From contig JAJYWB010000019.1 in the NCBI GenBank assembly GCA_021791715.1, positions 22,457 through 86,456 of the forward strand: 64,000 nucleotides of DNA. The letters run 5' to 3'. Made by a program: the position numbers and the translations under genes. Position 1 is the stretch's first letter, and each line of letters opens with the position of its first letter. The DNA comes from Planctomycetota bacterium. GTDB lineage: Bacteria > Planctomycetota > Planctomycetia > Isosphaerales > Isosphaeraceae. The notes below the pieces were generated by a model, which made no database searches, was not told where the DNA came from, and saw only the letters and a program-made list of their open reading frames with translations. Positions 9,061 to 18,647 of this stretch are shown here, one piece after another.

Positions 9061-9981
9061 GTGGCGGTTGTCGTCAAAGAGCTGATCGACGCGGGGGTTC
9101 ACTTCGGGCATCGCGCCAGTCGTTGGAATCCGAAGATGAAGCCGTACATTTACGGTAAACGGAATCTGATCCACATCATCGACCTGAAAGAAACCGTCCG
9201 CGGGCTGCTCCGCGCGACCAAGTATTTCCAGCGGATCGCGATGCAAGGGGGCCTTGTGCTGTTTGTAGGCACCAAACGACAGGCCGCCGATACGATTATC
9301 GAGGAATGCCGCAAAGCCGCGATGCCGTATGTCACCGAGCGCTGGCTCGGGGGAACGCTGACGAACTTCCGCACGATTCGGAGCCGGCTCGAACGGCTTG
9401 AAGAGCTCGAGCAGATCCTCGACGGCGAGCAGGCGCTCAGCTATTCCAAGAAGATGATTTCAACCTTAACGCGTGAGCGCGTGAAGATTGATCGCAACCT
9501 CGCGGGCATTCGCCATATGACGCGGCTTCCCGAGGCGCTTTTGGTCGTCGATCCGCGGCGCGAGCACATCGCGGTGAAAGAGGCGCGAAAGCTCGGAATC
9601 AAGGTCGTGGCGATCATGGACACCGATTGCGACCCCGATCTCGTCGACCTGCCGATTCCCGGAAACGACGACAGCATGCGGTCGATCGAGTTGATCATCC
9701 GTCACCTGTGCGACGCGATCATTCAGGGGAAGGCCGCGGCGCCGATCGAACCGGCGCGGGATACCACGCCTCCGGTGCGGGGCGATCGTCGCGGCGATCG
9801 GAGACGCCCCCAGCCGAAGCCCGAAGACGGGTCGGCGATTTCGACGACGGTCGCGGCCGAGCCCGCGAGCGAACCGCAAGCCGAGCCCGTCGGCGCGGCG
9901 GTCGATCATTCGGGCGAACACGCGAACGACGTCGCGACGACCGAAGGTCACCACGAGCCGGCCGCGACCGAAGGGTCTTGA
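9061..9981 (+). CDS. rpsB: 30S ribosomal protein S2
   Basis: S2 binds the small subunit near the head-body junction. The sequence starts [33 protein letters not shown], the canonical S2 N-terminus, and contains [17 protein letters not shown] and [18 protein letters not shown]. The core of about 230 residues is followed by a 65-70-residue tail rich in Pro, Ala, Glu and Asp that ordinary S2 proteins lack; such low-complexity tails are common on planctomycetal ribosomal proteins. I chose the GTG at 9061, preceded by AAAGGGG with 8-base spacing, over an upstream in-frame start at 9013 whose extra residues do not fit the family. It heads the rpsB-tsf-pyrH-frr cluster. Confidence 0.96.
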   Translation: MAVVVKELIDAGVHFGHRASRWNPKMKPYIYGKRNLIHIIDLKETVRGLLRATKYFQRIAMQGGLVLFVGTKRQAADTIIEECRKAAMPYVTERWLGGTLTNFRTIRSRLERLEELEQILDGEQALSYSKKMISTLTRERVKIDRNLAGIRHMTRLPEALLVVDPRREHIAVKEARKLGIKVVAIMDTDCDPDLVDLPIPGNDDSMRSIELIIRHLCDAIIQGKAAAPIEPARDTTPPVRGDRRGDRRRPQPKPEDGSAISTTVAAEPASEPQAEPVGAAVDHSGEHANDVATTEGHHEPAATEGS

Positions 9982-10131
9982 ACCGATTCCTGACGTATTT
10001 ATTTGAACAACAACAATTATGTTCGAGCGTTCTCGGCTCACGAGGGTTGTAAGCCTCGCGCGCCGGGGGCGTTCGTCGACGACGAGCCGCGAACATCTTG
10101 GAACGTGGGATTGACATAGGAGCGGATCATT

Positions 10132-10740
10132 ATGGCGGAGATCAGCGCGAAAGAAGTGAACGAGCTGCGCAAGGCGACCGGGCTGGGGCTGATGGAATGC
10201 AAGGCGTTGCTCAAGGAATCGGCCGGCGACATGAAAAAGGCGATCACGCTCGCCAAAGAGCGCGGCGTTAAGAACGCCGAGAAGCGTTCGGGTCGAGCCG
10301 CCAACGCGGGACGAATCGAGTGCTACATTCATCATGACGGCAAATCGGGGGCGATGATCGAGCTCAATTGCGAGACCGATTTCGTCGCCCGCAACGAGGA
10401 ATTCCGCAAGCTCGCCAAGGATCTCGCGGTTCAGGTGACCGCGGCGCGACCGATCGCGGTTTCGAGCGACGACATCGATCCCGCGACCGTCGCCGAGCAA
10501 AAGCGGATCTTCGAAACCCAGGTGGCCGACAAGCCCGAGAACGTGCGCGAGAAGATCGCCGAGGGGAAGCTCAAAGCGTGGTTCGCCGAGGTCGCGCTCC
10601 TCGATCAACAGTTCGTGAAGGATTCGTCCAAAACCGTTCGCGACCTGATCATCGAGGTCAACGCGCGCACGGGTGAAAACGTTTCGATCGCTCGATTCTC
10701 TCGGTTCGTCGTGGGAGAATCTCCCGCGGACGAATCGTGA
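10132..10740 (+). CDS. tsf: Translation elongation factor Ts
   Basis: EF-Ts recycles EF-Tu by exchanging GDP for GTP. This is the short form (202 residues). It has the N-terminal UBA-like domain with VNELRKATGLGLMECKALL, and the nucleotide-exchange segment ETDFVARNEEF near residues 81-91. Most of the second core subdomain is absent, as in thermophile and chloroplast-type short EF-Ts. The ATG at 10132 follows AGGAG in GGAGCGGATCATT. It lies 150 bp after rpsB in the same order as in most bacteria. Confidence 0.96.
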   Translation: MAEISAKEVNELRKATGLGLMECKALLKESAGDMKKAITLAKERGVKNAEKRSGRAANAGRIECYIHHDGKSGAMIELNCETDFVARNEEFRKLAKDLAVQVTAARPIAVSSDDIDPATVAEQKRIFETQVADKPENVREKIAEGKLKAWFAEVALLDQQFVKDSSKTVRDLIIEVNARTGENVSIARFSRFVVGESPADES

Positions 10741-10892
10741 ACCGCTCGACGATCGATGATTGACGATTGACGATGAATCGTGGCGGTTTCGCTTTCGCAT
10801 ATATACCAGCGTGGATTGGTATCGACGCGGGTCGCGTTCCGCCGCTTTTCGCTCGCCTGATGAACCGAGGCTCGGCCGAGGAATGAACCACA

Positions 10893-11666
10893 ATGGATAG
10901 CGCCGCGGGCGGTTATGGAGTTCCCATTTTTCGACGTGTTTTGTTGAAGCTTTCGGGAGAAAGTTTTTGCAGACCGGGCGAGGGGGGGATAAACGTCGAC
11001 GAGGTGAGCCGGATCGCTCGGCAAGCGGCGCGGGTCGCGGAGCGCGGCGTCGAGTTGGCGATCGTCGTCGGCGGCGGGAACATCCTCCGGGGCGCGGCGC
11101 TTTCGCGCGGCGGCCACATCATTCAAGAGGCGACCGCGCATTACATGGGGATGACCGCGACGGTCATCAACGGGTTGGCGCTCCAAGACGCACTCGAAAG
11201 CATGGGACGCGAGACAAGGCTATTGACGACGATCCGGATGGAGGAGGTCGCCGAGCCGTTCATCAGGCGGAGGGCGCTGGCGCATCTGGCGCGGGGTCGG
11301 GTTGTCGTACTGGCGTCGGGGACAGGAAGTCCGTTCGTCACGACCGACACCGCCGCGGCGCTCCGCGGCAAAGAACTCGGCGCCGAGGTGCTGATGAAGG
11401 CGACCCGCGTCGACGGCGTTTATTCGGCCGATCCCGAAAAAAACCCCCACGCCGTCCGGTACGAGCACCTCACCTACGAACAGGTGCTGCGCGATGAATT
11501 GAAAGTGATGGATATGACGGCGATCGGCATGTGCATGGATAATAGCCTGCCGATTCTGGTGTTCAACTTCAAGAAGGAGGGGAACATCGAGAGGGCGATC
11601 GCGGGAGAGCCGATCGGCACCTGGGTGAGCAATCAGCCGAGGCCGGGACCGGCGCGGGGCGATTAA
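10893..11666 (+). CDS. pyrH: UMP kinase
   Basis: PyrH phosphorylates UMP to UDP with ATP, feeding pyrimidine nucleotide synthesis in the cytoplasm. The 257-residue protein shows the amino-acid-kinase fold: [10 protein letters not shown] near the start, GGGNILRGA (P-loop-like), and [20 protein letters not shown] with DGVYSADP for nucleotide binding. The conserved [18 protein letters not shown] follows near the end. A C-terminal tail of about 15 residues is low-complexity. The ATG at 10893 is the only start that keeps the N-terminal beta strand. It sits between tsf and frr, the usual arrangement. Confidence 0.96.
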   Translation: MDSAAGGYGVPIFRRVLLKLSGESFCRPGEGGINVDEVSRIARQAARVAERGVELAIVVGGGNILRGAALSRGGHIIQEATAHYMGMTATVINGLALQDALESMGRETRLLTTIRMEEVAEPFIRRRALAHLARGRVVVLASGTGSPFVTTDTAAALRGKELGAEVLMKATRVDGVYSADPEKNPHAVRYEHLTYEQVLRDELKVMDMTAIGMCMDNSLPILVFNFKKEGNIERAIAGEPIGTWVSNQPRPGPARGD

Positions 11667-11831
11667 AGCCGCGTCGGCGCTGGCGAGAGCGAAATCGCGA
11701 TTGAACCCGCGACACACCCGACGCATAATGCGGTTTAAGGGATTGCGCCGCGCGGGTCGAGCGTCGACGACGATCGGCGCGGGATCGTTGAAGCAAACGG
11801 TAGTGAACAACCCAGGTGAGGCGGAGGCGTC

Positions 11832-12392
11832 ATGAGCATCGAGGAAATCGTATTGGAAGCCGAGGACCGGATGGAGAAGACGGTCCATCTCCTCGACGAC
11901 CAGCTCCGAGGGGTACGCACCGGTCGCGCCTCGACGGGACTCGTCGAATCGATTCGCGTCGATTATTACGGATCGCCGACGCCGCTTAAACAAATGGCGA
12001 ATCTCAGCACGCCCGAACCCCAACAGATCTTGATCCGACCGTTCGACCCGACGGTTATCGGAGCGATCGTGAAGGCGATCCAGGCGAGCGATCTGGGTTT
12101 AACGCCGAATTCGGACAACAAGGTCGTTCGGCTCAACGTTCCGGCGCTTTCGATGGAGCAGCGGAAGAAGCTCGTCGGTCGCGTGAAGGAGCTCGCCGAG
12201 GAGGCTCGCGTATCGCTGCGCAACATCAGGCGCGACGCGAACAAGCAGGCCGAGACCGAACAGACCGATAAGATCCTGACCGAGGACGAACTCGAAACGT
12301 GCAAGGAAGAGATTCAATCGCTGATCAAGCGATTCGAGGCCAAGGTGAACGACCGCGCCGAGAAGAAATCGGCCGAGATCCTCGAGCAATAA
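11832..12392 (+). CDS. frr: Ribosome recycling factor
   Basis: RRF splits post-termination ribosomes together with EF-G. The 186-residue length is typical, and the sequence contains LRGVRTGRASTGLVESIRVDYYG and the conserved LRNIRRDANKQAE of the long three-helix bundle. The second domain spans PLKQMANLSTPEPQQILIRPFD. The ATG at 11832 follows GGCGGAGG. It ends the translation cluster and is followed by the repeat hub, whose hairpins and T-tracts would suit termination. Confidence 0.97.
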   Translation: MSIEEIVLEAEDRMEKTVHLLDDQLRGVRTGRASTGLVESIRVDYYGSPTPLKQMANLSTPEPQQILIRPFDPTVIGAIVKAIQASDLGLTPNSDNKVVRLNVPALSMEQRKKLVGRVKELAEEARVSLRNIRRDANKQAETEQTDKILTEDELETCKEEIQSLIKRFEAKVNDRAEKKSAEILEQ

Positions 12393-12442
12393 GCGGGATC
12401 GGAACGTCGCGCGTTTCGCGACTTATTGATATTTGTAACGAT

Positions 12443-13018
12443 TTGGGAGGGCGAACCTCTTTAGGAGGGCGAATATCTTTGGGATCGCGAACCTCTTTGG
12501 GAGGGCGAACCTCCCGGTGAGCCGTTTTTTTATCATTTCATGTGTTTGGATCGGAGATATCACGACGCGTCAAACATTCCAGGAGGGCGAACCTGTTTGG
12601 GATCGCGAACCTCTTTGGGAGGGCGAACCTCTTTGGGAGGGCGAACCTCCCGGTGAGCCGTTTTTTATCATTTTTGGGAGGGCGAACCTCCCGGTGAGCC
12701 GTTTTTTATCATTTTTGGGAGGGCGAACCTCCCGGTGAGCCGTTTTTTATCATTTCATGTGTTTGGATCGGAGATATCACGACGCGTCAAACATTTCAGG
12801 AGGGCGAACCTGTTTGGGATCGCGAACCTCTTTGGGAGGGCGAACCTCCCGGTGAGCCGTTTTTTATCATTTTTGGAAGGGCGAACCTCACGGTGAGCCA
12901 TTTTTTTATCATTTCATGTGTTTGGATCGGAGATATCACGTCGGGGTGAACATTCCCGGAGGGCGAACCTGTTTGGGATCGCGAACCTCTTTGGGAGGGC
13001 GAACCTCCCGGTGAGCCG
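12443..13018 (+). repeat. Hairpin-repeat cluster after frr (7 units plus partials)
   Basis: The unit GGGAGG-GCGAA-CCTCCC, then GGTGAGCCG, occurs with hairpins at about 12499, 12635, 12676, 12717, 12834, 12875 (degenerate) and 12993. Most units run straight into TTTTTT-ATCATTT. A longer block starting TATCATTTCATGTGTTTGG and including GGATCGCGAACCTCTTTGG repeats at about 12531, 12750 and 12907. A 6-bp GC stem with a five-base GCGAA loop plus a T-tract has the look of an intrinsic terminator, so frr transcripts could end at any of several copies. The cluster is not coding: open frames through it simply follow the repeats. Confidence 0.85.
12499..12531 (+). terminator. Probable terminator of the rpsB-frr cluster (first full hairpin)
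   Basis: The stem GGGAGG/CCTCCC with a GCGAA loop spans 12499-12515. It is followed after nine bases by a run of seven T. Six further related hairpins follow within 500 bp. Short stem and the gap before the T-tract make efficiency uncertain. Confidence 0.5.
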
Positions 13019-13172
13019 CCTTTATCATAACATGTGTTTGTGTTTTTGTGTGTATCTTCGACGCATCGTGGGCAAATCTTTTTACATAGAATTTAGAGAT
13101 TATACTACTCCGAGGCGCAATCGAGAGTCTTATCAATTGATCAAACGATAAGTTTCATGATATTAACAGAAG

Positions 13173-13220
13173 ACCCTCGCTAGCGCATCGGGTTGGTATG
13201 ATTGCGGTTTCGCCGCGTTA
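13173..13220 (-). repeat. Single arm of the dispersed inverted module
   Basis: On the plus strand it reads CCTCGCTAGCGCATCGGG, then TTGGTATGATTGCGG and TTTCGCCGCGTTA. This is the inverse of the arm at 8558-8607. No partner arm is present close by. Confidence 0.6.
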
Positions 13221-13297
13221 GGATTGGCGATATCCCGTAGGGGCGAACCTCTCGATGATCCGATTATCAATAACAGAATTGCAGATTTCAGAAAAGA

Positions 13298-13690
13298 GGC
13301 TCACCAGGAGGTTCGCCCTCCCAAAAACCGGTTCGACATAACAAACCCGTTCGACATCACAAACCGGTTCGCCGACTCAAACCGGTTCGACATACCACAA
13401 GAGCGAGTCTTTGCGAAATTCAAAGATATTCAGATGCGGCTCACCAGGAGGTTCGCCCTCCCAAAATCCGGTTCGACATCACAAACCCGTTCGACATCAC
13501 AAACCGGTTCGCCGACTCAAACCGGTTCGACATACCACAAGAGCGCGTCTTTGCAAAATTCAAATATATTCAGATGCGGCTCACCAGGAGGTTCGCCCTC
13601 CCAAAATCCGGTTCGACATAACAAACCCGATCGACATCACAAACCGGTTCGCCGACTCAAACCGGTTCGCCGACTCAAACCGGTTCGACA
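13298..13690. repeat. 140-bp tandem repeat, 2.8 copies
   Basis: Copies begin at 13298, 13438 and 13578, exactly 140 bp apart, each starting GGCTCACCAGGAGGTTCGCC. That start is the inverse of the hairpin unit amplified at 12.5-13.0 kb, with one base changed. Each copy then carries a nested array of 18-20-bp pieces built on AACCGGTTCGACAT or AACCGGTTCGCCGACTC. The third copy is cut short as it reaches the end of nuoI. It is not a CRISPR array: the units are contiguous with no unique spacers. Confidence 0.85.
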
Positions 13691-13723
13691 TAACAAAATA
13701 CGAACGACTCCGCGCGCATCCCG

Positions 13724-14437
13724 TCACACCCCGACCGGCTTGGGCGCGGCGGGCTTGCTCGCGGCCGCGGCGGGCGCGGCTGGAGGGGTAAGACCCTTCT
13801 GGAGCCGTTGCTGCTTCTTCTTGGCCACCTTGTTTCGCTCGGCGATCTCCTCGTCGCTCTCCCAGGCCTGCGGATGCGTTTTCGAATAATACTCGCTCGA
13901 AACCAGCAAATCTTGCAGGCCGTAAACGTGCGTCTGATGACGCTCGTAATTCGACAATTCAAAATTCTGATCCATCTTGATCGCGTCGAACGGACAGTAT
14001 TCCGAACAAAGCCCGCAGTTCATGCAGACATCCATATCGATAAAGAACTCGCGAGGCTGGGGATACGGCTCGCCGTGGTGCGTCTCGGCCTTCGACATCC
14101 AGATGCATTGCGGCGGGCACACCTTGGCGCAAATGTTGCAGCAAGTGCACCGGACGTACCCGTCTTCCTGGTCGTAAATCAAGACGGGTAAAACGCGAAA
14201 CCGCTCGTAAACGGGAAGCCGTTCGTCGGGATATTCGACCGTGAAAACCCCCGCGGTCTTGGCGTCCTGCGTAACGGTCGGAGGCTTCTCGCCGTTACGG
14301 TCGAAGAAATCGAACCAAAACGTTCCCCCGCCGCGCCGTTTCAAACCACGCCCGGCGCGAATATCAACCCAGAACGTCAGCAAGAACCGCCGTAGCGTGA
14401 TCAAATGCCCGCGAATCAGATGTTGACCGATGTCCAT
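13724..14437 (-). CDS. nuoI: NADH-quinone oxidoreductase subunit I
   Basis: NuoI is the peripheral-arm ferredoxin subunit that relays electrons through two [4Fe-4S] clusters (N6a, N6b) towards quinone. Both binding motifs are intact: CTCCNICAKVCPPQC and CMNCGLCSEYCPFDA. The 237-residue protein is longer than usual because of a charged and Ala/Pro-rich C-terminal tail (about residues 195-237, ending KPAAPKPVGV). It lies 150 bp downstream of nuoBCD on the same strand. Other complex I genes (A, E-H, J-N) are not in this window, so the complex is encoded at more than one locus. The 3' end abuts the 140-bp tandem repeat. Confidence 0.95.
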   Translation of the reverse strand: MDIGQHLIRGHLITLRRFLLTFWVDIRAGRGLKRRGGGTFWFDFFDRNGEKPPTVTQDAKTAGVFTVEYPDERLPVYERFRVLPVLIYDQEDGYVRCTCCNICAKVCPPQCIWMSKAETHHGEPYPQPREFFIDMDVCMNCGLCSEYCPFDAIKMDQNFELSNYERHQTHVYGLQDLLVSSEYYSKTHPQAWESDEEIAERNKVAKKKQQRLQKGLTPPAAPAAAASKPAAPKPVGV

Positions 14438-14590
14438 GTCTTCTCCAACCGTCGTTTCAATGGGAACGAATTCACCCGATGAACCCGGGACCGCACGCCC
14501 AATTCTTATCGATTCGCCTCGTCTCGCATCGCCGCGGGGGGAAATCGGCCCGATCTCGCGGGCCGTTCGACGAATCCGTCTCTCTTTTCA

Positions 14591-17290
14591 TCAACGATCG
14601 ACTTCGCCCAACACGATGTCGAGACTTCCAAGAATGCCGACGACGTCGGCGACGGTGTGCCCAAGGCACATCCGTTCGAGCGCCGTCAGGTTGATGAAGC
14701 TCGGACTCCGCACGTGATACCGATACGCCGTCGAAGAACCGTCGGCCACCACATAATAACCGAGCTCCCCCTTGGGATTCTCAACCCTCGAATAAGCCTC
14801 TCCCGCGGGAACTTTGATCTGATAGCTCTTCTTGCCGGGAAGAATCGGCCCGTCGGGAAGATCGCGCAAAGCTTGTTTAAGAATCTTCACGCTTTCACGC
14901 ATCTCGACCAATCGCACGTAATACCGATCGTACAGGTCTCCCTTCGACCCGGTGATCACGTTGAAATCGAACCGATCGTAAATCGAATAAGGAGCGGCTC
15001 GACGCACGTCGTAAGCGACCCCCGAGGCCCGCAAAACGGGACCCGCGGTCGAATAATTGATCGCATCCTCGCGTGAGAGGACGCCGATCCCGCGGCATCG
15101 ATCCATCACGATCTCGTTGCGCGAAAGGTAATGATCGAGTTCGTCGATCTTGCCGTCGAGGCGATCGAAGACGATCCCGTGACACCGCTCGACCCAGCCC
15201 GGAGGAAGATCGAACGCGACTCCGCCGAAGCGGAAGTAATTGCACATCATTCGACTTCCCGCGGCCCACTCGAAGAGGTCGAGAATCAACTCGCGTTCCT
15301 CGATCGCATACAGCGCCGGGGTGAAAAACGCCCCCAGGTCGTTGAGCAGGAAGCCGATCGACCACATATGGCTGGCGATCCGGGTGAGCTCGGCCATGAT
15401 CACGCGGATGTACTCGGCGCGCTCGGGGGGCTTGGCGTCGTCACCCATCAATTGCTCGACCGCGAGCGCGTAACCGAAGTTGTTCCCCATGCTCGTTAAA
15501 TAATCGAGCCGATCGGTGAACGGGAAATTCATCAAAAACGTGTTTCGCTCGCCGATCTTCTCATGATTGCGATGCATGTACCCCATGACGGGCTTGAGCC
15601 CGACGATCGTCTCGCCGTCGACTCGCAAATTCATCCGGAACACGCCGTGCGTACTCGGGTGCTGGGGCCCCATGCTGATGATGAACTGATCGGTGTCGAG
15701 TTCGCTGATCTCGACCCCCGACGGGAGGAAATTTTTCCCCTTGGTGTCGTCGGCCGCGACGAGCGATTTCCAATCGTTATAATCTTTGGGAACCTTGAGA
15801 TTCGTTCCGTAAGGATTGATCTCCTCGGCGCGAAAATGCCGGCCGTCCTCCACGCGACTATCAAAAACCTTGGTAGGGCCTTCGTAATAAGGCTCGAGAA
15901 AATCTTTCCGCAACGGAAAATACGCGTAGCCGTCCCACATCAAGATACGTTTGAGTTCGGGATGTCCAGTGAACTGGATTCCCATCATATCGTAAACTTC
16001 TCGTTCCTGGAAATCGGCGCCGCGCCAGATCGAGACGACCGACGGGAGCTCGCCTTGTCCCTCGGCCTCGTTCACGCGAACGCGCAGCTCGATCACCTTG
16101 CCGGGATCGATCGTGCTGTCGAGCTGATAATTGACCTCGATGCAATCCTCGTAATGAACGCTTTGGAGGCTGGCGAGATAATCGTAGCGAATCACGTTCT
16201 CATCGCGGAGATAAAGGCAGACGTCGATCAGTTTGGCCGCGGGGATCAAGAGCCCCGCCTGAACGATCGTCGAAGTTCCGCCGCCGAATTTTTGGTCGAG
16301 CCGATCGGAAAGCTGTTTAAGGCCTTCGTCTCCCAGCCAGACGAGGGTCGGTTTGGCCTCGGCCTTTTTGGGTTTTTTCGCTCCCGGTTTGGCGGCGGGT
16401 TTCGCCGCGGGTTCGGCGGGCGCCGCGGCGGGCTCGCCGTCGGTCGCGGTCGCGGCTTGCGATTTGGCTCGAATCAGATCGATTTTGCTCGGCGCCTTGG
16501 GCGCCGCGGCCGCGGGAGCGGCCGACGATTCGACCGCGGCGACCTCGGGTTGAGGAGCGGGGATCTTGGGGGGCTTGGGCAGATTCGCCTCGTGCGCCTC
16601 CATCAAACCCATCGCGGTCTTCTCGGCGGTCGCCTCGAGCAGGCGAAGGTCGATCAGATCGGGGCCGAGGACGGGAACGGGAACCTCTCGATCGAGCGCC
16701 TCCTGATACCACGGAGTGCGCATTTCTTTCTCGCGACCGGGGAGCAAAAGCGACCCCTTCTCGCCGTCGATCTTCTTTTGCAGCATGATCACGCCGTTGA
16801 GCAAAGCCTGCGGCGTGGGAGGACAGCCCGGAATGTAAACATCAACAGGCAGGTACTTGTCGATTCCGGATACGACGTTATACCCTTCTTTGAAAGGACC
16901 GCCGCCGGTGGCGCACGCGCCCATCGAAATTACATATTTGGGCTCGGGCATCTGATCGTAAAGGCGGGCGATCATCGGCATCATCGTTTTGGTGACGGTG
17001 CCCGAAACGATCATGACGTCGGCCTGACGGGGCGACCCGCGGAAGACCTCGGCGCCGAACCGCGCGATGTCGAACCGGCTCGACGCGGTGCAGATCATCT
17101 CGATCGCGCAACACGCGAGGCCGAATCCCAGCGGCCACAAGCTCGACCGACGACCCCAATTGTAGAAGGTGTCGATCATATCAAGAAACTTAGGCCAATT
17201 TGTCACCAGGACGTGCTGTTCGAGCTCTTTTTGAAGCACGGGATCGATTGTCGTGCTCCACTCCGGACGATAGATCGACGCTGTCGTCAT
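14591..17290 (-). CDS. nuoBCD: NADH-quinone oxidoreductase, fused subunits B, C and D
   Basis: One 899-residue reading frame joins three complex I subunits. Residues about 1-190 are NuoB with the four N2-cluster cysteines in [17 protein letters not shown] and PGCPPTPQ. A linker of about 120 residues rich in Ala, Pro and Lys follows. NuoC spans about 315-480 with [17 protein letters not shown] and LRKDFLEPY. NuoD is the remainder, from [14 protein letters not shown] to [22 protein letters not shown]. Fused NuoCD is common; the triple fusion is known but rare. It would form the quinone-binding module at the membrane interface. I chose the ATG at 17290 ([11 protein letters not shown]) over an in-frame TTG 36 bases upstream, as the added residues have no family match. 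nuoI follows downstream. Confidence 0.93.
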   Translation of the reverse strand: MTTASIYRPEWSTTIDPVLQKELEQHVLVTNWPKFLDMIDTFYNWGRRSSLWPLGFGLACCAIEMICTASSRFDIARFGAEVFRGSPRQADVMIVSGTVTKTMMPMIARLYDQMPEPKYVISMGACATGGGPFKEGYNVVSGIDKYLPVDVYIPGCPPTPQALLNGVIMLQKKIDGEKGSLLLPGREKEMRTPWYQEALDREVPVPVLGPDLIDLRLLEATAEKTAMGLMEAHEANLPKPPKIPAPQPEVAAVESSAAPAAAAPKAPSKIDLIRAKSQAATATDGEPAAAPAEPAAKPAAKPGAKKPKKAEAKPTLVWLGDEGLKQLSDRLDQKFGGGTSTIVQAGLLIPAAKLIDVCLYLRDENVIRYDYLASLQSVHYEDCIEVNYQLDSTIDPGKVIELRVRVNEAEGQGELPSVVSIWRGADFQEREVYDMMGIQFTGHPELKRILMWDGYAYFPLRKDFLEPYYEGPTKVFDSRVEDGRHFRAEEINPYGTNLKVPKDYNDWKSLVAADDTKGKNFLPSGVEISELDTDQFIISMGPQHPSTHGVFRMNLRVDGETIVGLKPVMGYMHRNHEKIGERNTFLMNFPFTDRLDYLTSMGNNFGYALAVEQLMGDDAKPPERAEYIRVIMAELTRIASHMWSIGFLLNDLGAFFTPALYAIEERELILDLFEWAAGSRMMCNYFRFGGVAFDLPPGWVERCHGIVFDRLDGKIDELDHYLSRNEIVMDRCRGIGVLSREDAINYSTAGPVLRASGVAYDVRRAAPYSIYDRFDFNVITGSKGDLYDRYYVRLVEMRESVKILKQALRDLPDGPILPGKKSYQIKVPAGEAYSRVENPKGELGYYVVADGSSTAYRYHVRSPSFINLTALERMCLGHTVADVVGILGSLDIVLGEVDR

Positions 17291-17610
17291 GGCTCTCGGT
17301 TCTGGTAAGGGGAATGGGCGAATCAATTCCAGAAGGTCGGCGACGGCCGGGGGGTCGGTCGACTAGACCGAGGGGTCCGCTCCACCTCACGTCGCTTATC
17401 CTAATAAGGTCTTTCGCTCGGTTCCAGTGGTCGGTCGCGCCGATCGACCGAAAAAACGAAAATCGGCGTCGTTCTCCGCGATTCTCGCTCCGCTCGGCTC
17501 GCGGCCGATTCGACGATTCCAAGGCGATTTCGCGCGTTTCGGCGTCGTTTTTCTCGATCAAATCGCGCCGCGCCTTTCCGCCGACGACCGCGGGGCACAT
17601 AATAAAGATC

Positions 17611-17826
17611 ATGGATAAACCCCGCCTCCAAATGACCGTCACGGGTATGCTGGGATTGGTCGCGTGCGTCGCGGTCAATCTTTGGCTGTTTCGTCTCGGC
17701 CCGCTCCTGGGAATCCTCGGCTTAAACGTCACCAAACATGTAGTTATTGCTTATCTTTGTCACGTCGTCGGGGTCGACAAACAAAAACCGAAGCCGGGCG
17801 CGATCGCCTCGACTCCGCCGAATTGA
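17611..17826 (+). CDS. Small hydrophobic membrane protein
   Basis: A 71-residue frame starts ATG at 17611 and reads MDKPRLQMTVTGMLGLVACVA, one or two hydrophobic segments (about residues 10-30 and 33-55), and a Lys-rich tail KQKPKPGAIASTPPN. Short proteins of the form FTVxxLMxxVAxxAxNxW are frequent in planctomycetes. It is divergent from nuoBCD and stands alone. I do not know a function. The hydrophobic pattern and codon usage support translation, but its small size keeps confidence moderate. Confidence 0.5.
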   Translation: MDKPRLQMTVTGMLGLVACVAVNLWLFRLGPLLGILGLNVTKHVVIAYLCHVVGVDKQKPKPGAIASTPPN

Positions 17827-18150
17827 AACCGCCTGCGACTCCGCTCGCCGATCGACGAACCGGTCGATCGCGGCTCGACCGTTTTGCTTTCGAGTCGATC
17901 GCGAAGCGAACGATCGCAAGCGTTGATTTCGGTGAGCGCGGCGAGCCTCGCGGCGATTGAAATCGACGTGGAAACCGTTCCTCACTTCGCGTCGGCGTTG
18001 TAATTAATCAACAAATCGGCGAATTTGTCTTTCGAGCGGCGATCGAACGTAGGAAACTTGGGACGTGACGCGGTATCATCCGACTCGTTCGCGGTCGTCG
18101 CGCCGCGGGTCGAATCGATCGCGATCCGCTCTCCGGGTTTAGGTGAACCT

Positions 18151-18474
18151 ATGTTCGTCGCCCGTCGTGAACCTCGTCGCCGCCTTTCGTTTCCGGCCAC
18201 GCTCGTTCCGATCGACGTTCGCGGGGGATGTGCGCGGGACGACCGTCGCGACGAGAAAACGACCGCGATCGTCCTCGACATTAGTTCGAAAGGGATGGGC
18301 TTACTGGCCTCGGCGCGTTTCGAGCGGGGCGAAACGATCGTGATCTCGATCGACGAGCGGCACGGGCCGAATCGTCGCAGGGTGACGAGCCGACGCGGCG
18401 TGATCGTCGACGTGGTTGAAGAACCGTCGGGCTTTCGACTGGGAATCTCGTTTGAAAAAGCCGTGGAAGGGTGA
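18151..18474 (+). CDS. PilZ-domain protein, 3' end altered by a tandem duplication
   Basis: A 107-residue protein with the two PilZ c-di-GMP-binding signatures: an Arg-rich RREPRRR near the start (RxxxR) and DISSKG (DxSxxG) around residue 49. The C-terminal strand reads GVIVDVVEEPSGFRLGISF. I chose the ATG at 18151, preceded by AGGTGA, over an upstream TTG at 18025. The last 29 codons lie in an 89-bp sequence that is repeated immediately downstream. Because 89 is not a multiple of 3, the duplication brings in a TGA (18472-18474). Without it the frame would run on into lspA. It may bind c-di-GMP; the true ancestral C-terminus is uncertain. Confidence 0.75.
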   Translation: MFVARREPRRRLSFPATLVPIDVRGGCARDDRRDEKTTAIVLDISSKGMGLLASARFERGETIVISIDERHGPNRRRVTSRRGVIVDVVEEPSGFRLGISFEKAVEG

Positions 18475-18557
18475 CGAGCCGACGCGGCGTGATCGTCGAC
18501 GTGGTTGAAGAACCGTCGGGCTTTCGACTGGGAATCTCGTTTGAAAAAGCCGTGGAA
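18381..18557 (+). repeat. 89-bp perfect tandem duplication
   Basis: The stretch beginning GGTGACGAGCCGACGCGGCG occurs at 18381 and again at 18470, and remains identical to CCGTGGAA at 18468 and 18557 respectively. It lies across the PilZ gene end. The second copy carries the PilZ frame into the lspA frame. Confidence 0.95.
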
Positions 18558-18647
18558 GCGCCTTCGATCGTCTTTCGAGGCGTCGGTCGCGCGGGCGCCG
18601 CGAATATGGCCCGGATCGACCCAGCGTGGGGAACGGAAACGCCTGAA

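Noticed and set aside
10755..10810. Promoter for pyrH (two TTGACG words and TATATA)
   Set aside because: The distance between the hexamers is 27-34 bases, too long for a sigma-70 promoter.
9466..10893. 475-residue minus-strand frame across rpsB and tsf
   Set aside because: Runs antisense to two universally conserved genes and has no recognisable domain.
13298..13690. CRISPR array
   Set aside because: Units are contiguous 140-bp copies with no unique spacers and no cas genes are nearby.
13224..13889. Open frame through the tandem repeat (NRFDITN, RFADSNRF)
   Set aside because: Its residues are simply the translation of the 140-bp DNA repeat and it runs antisense into nuoI; no start site.
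15563..17308. 581-residue open frame on the plus strand opposite nuoBCD
   Set aside because: It mirrors a strongly conserved complex I gene; its residues (Arg/Asp/His rich) match an antisense shadow of GC-rich coding DNA and show no domain.
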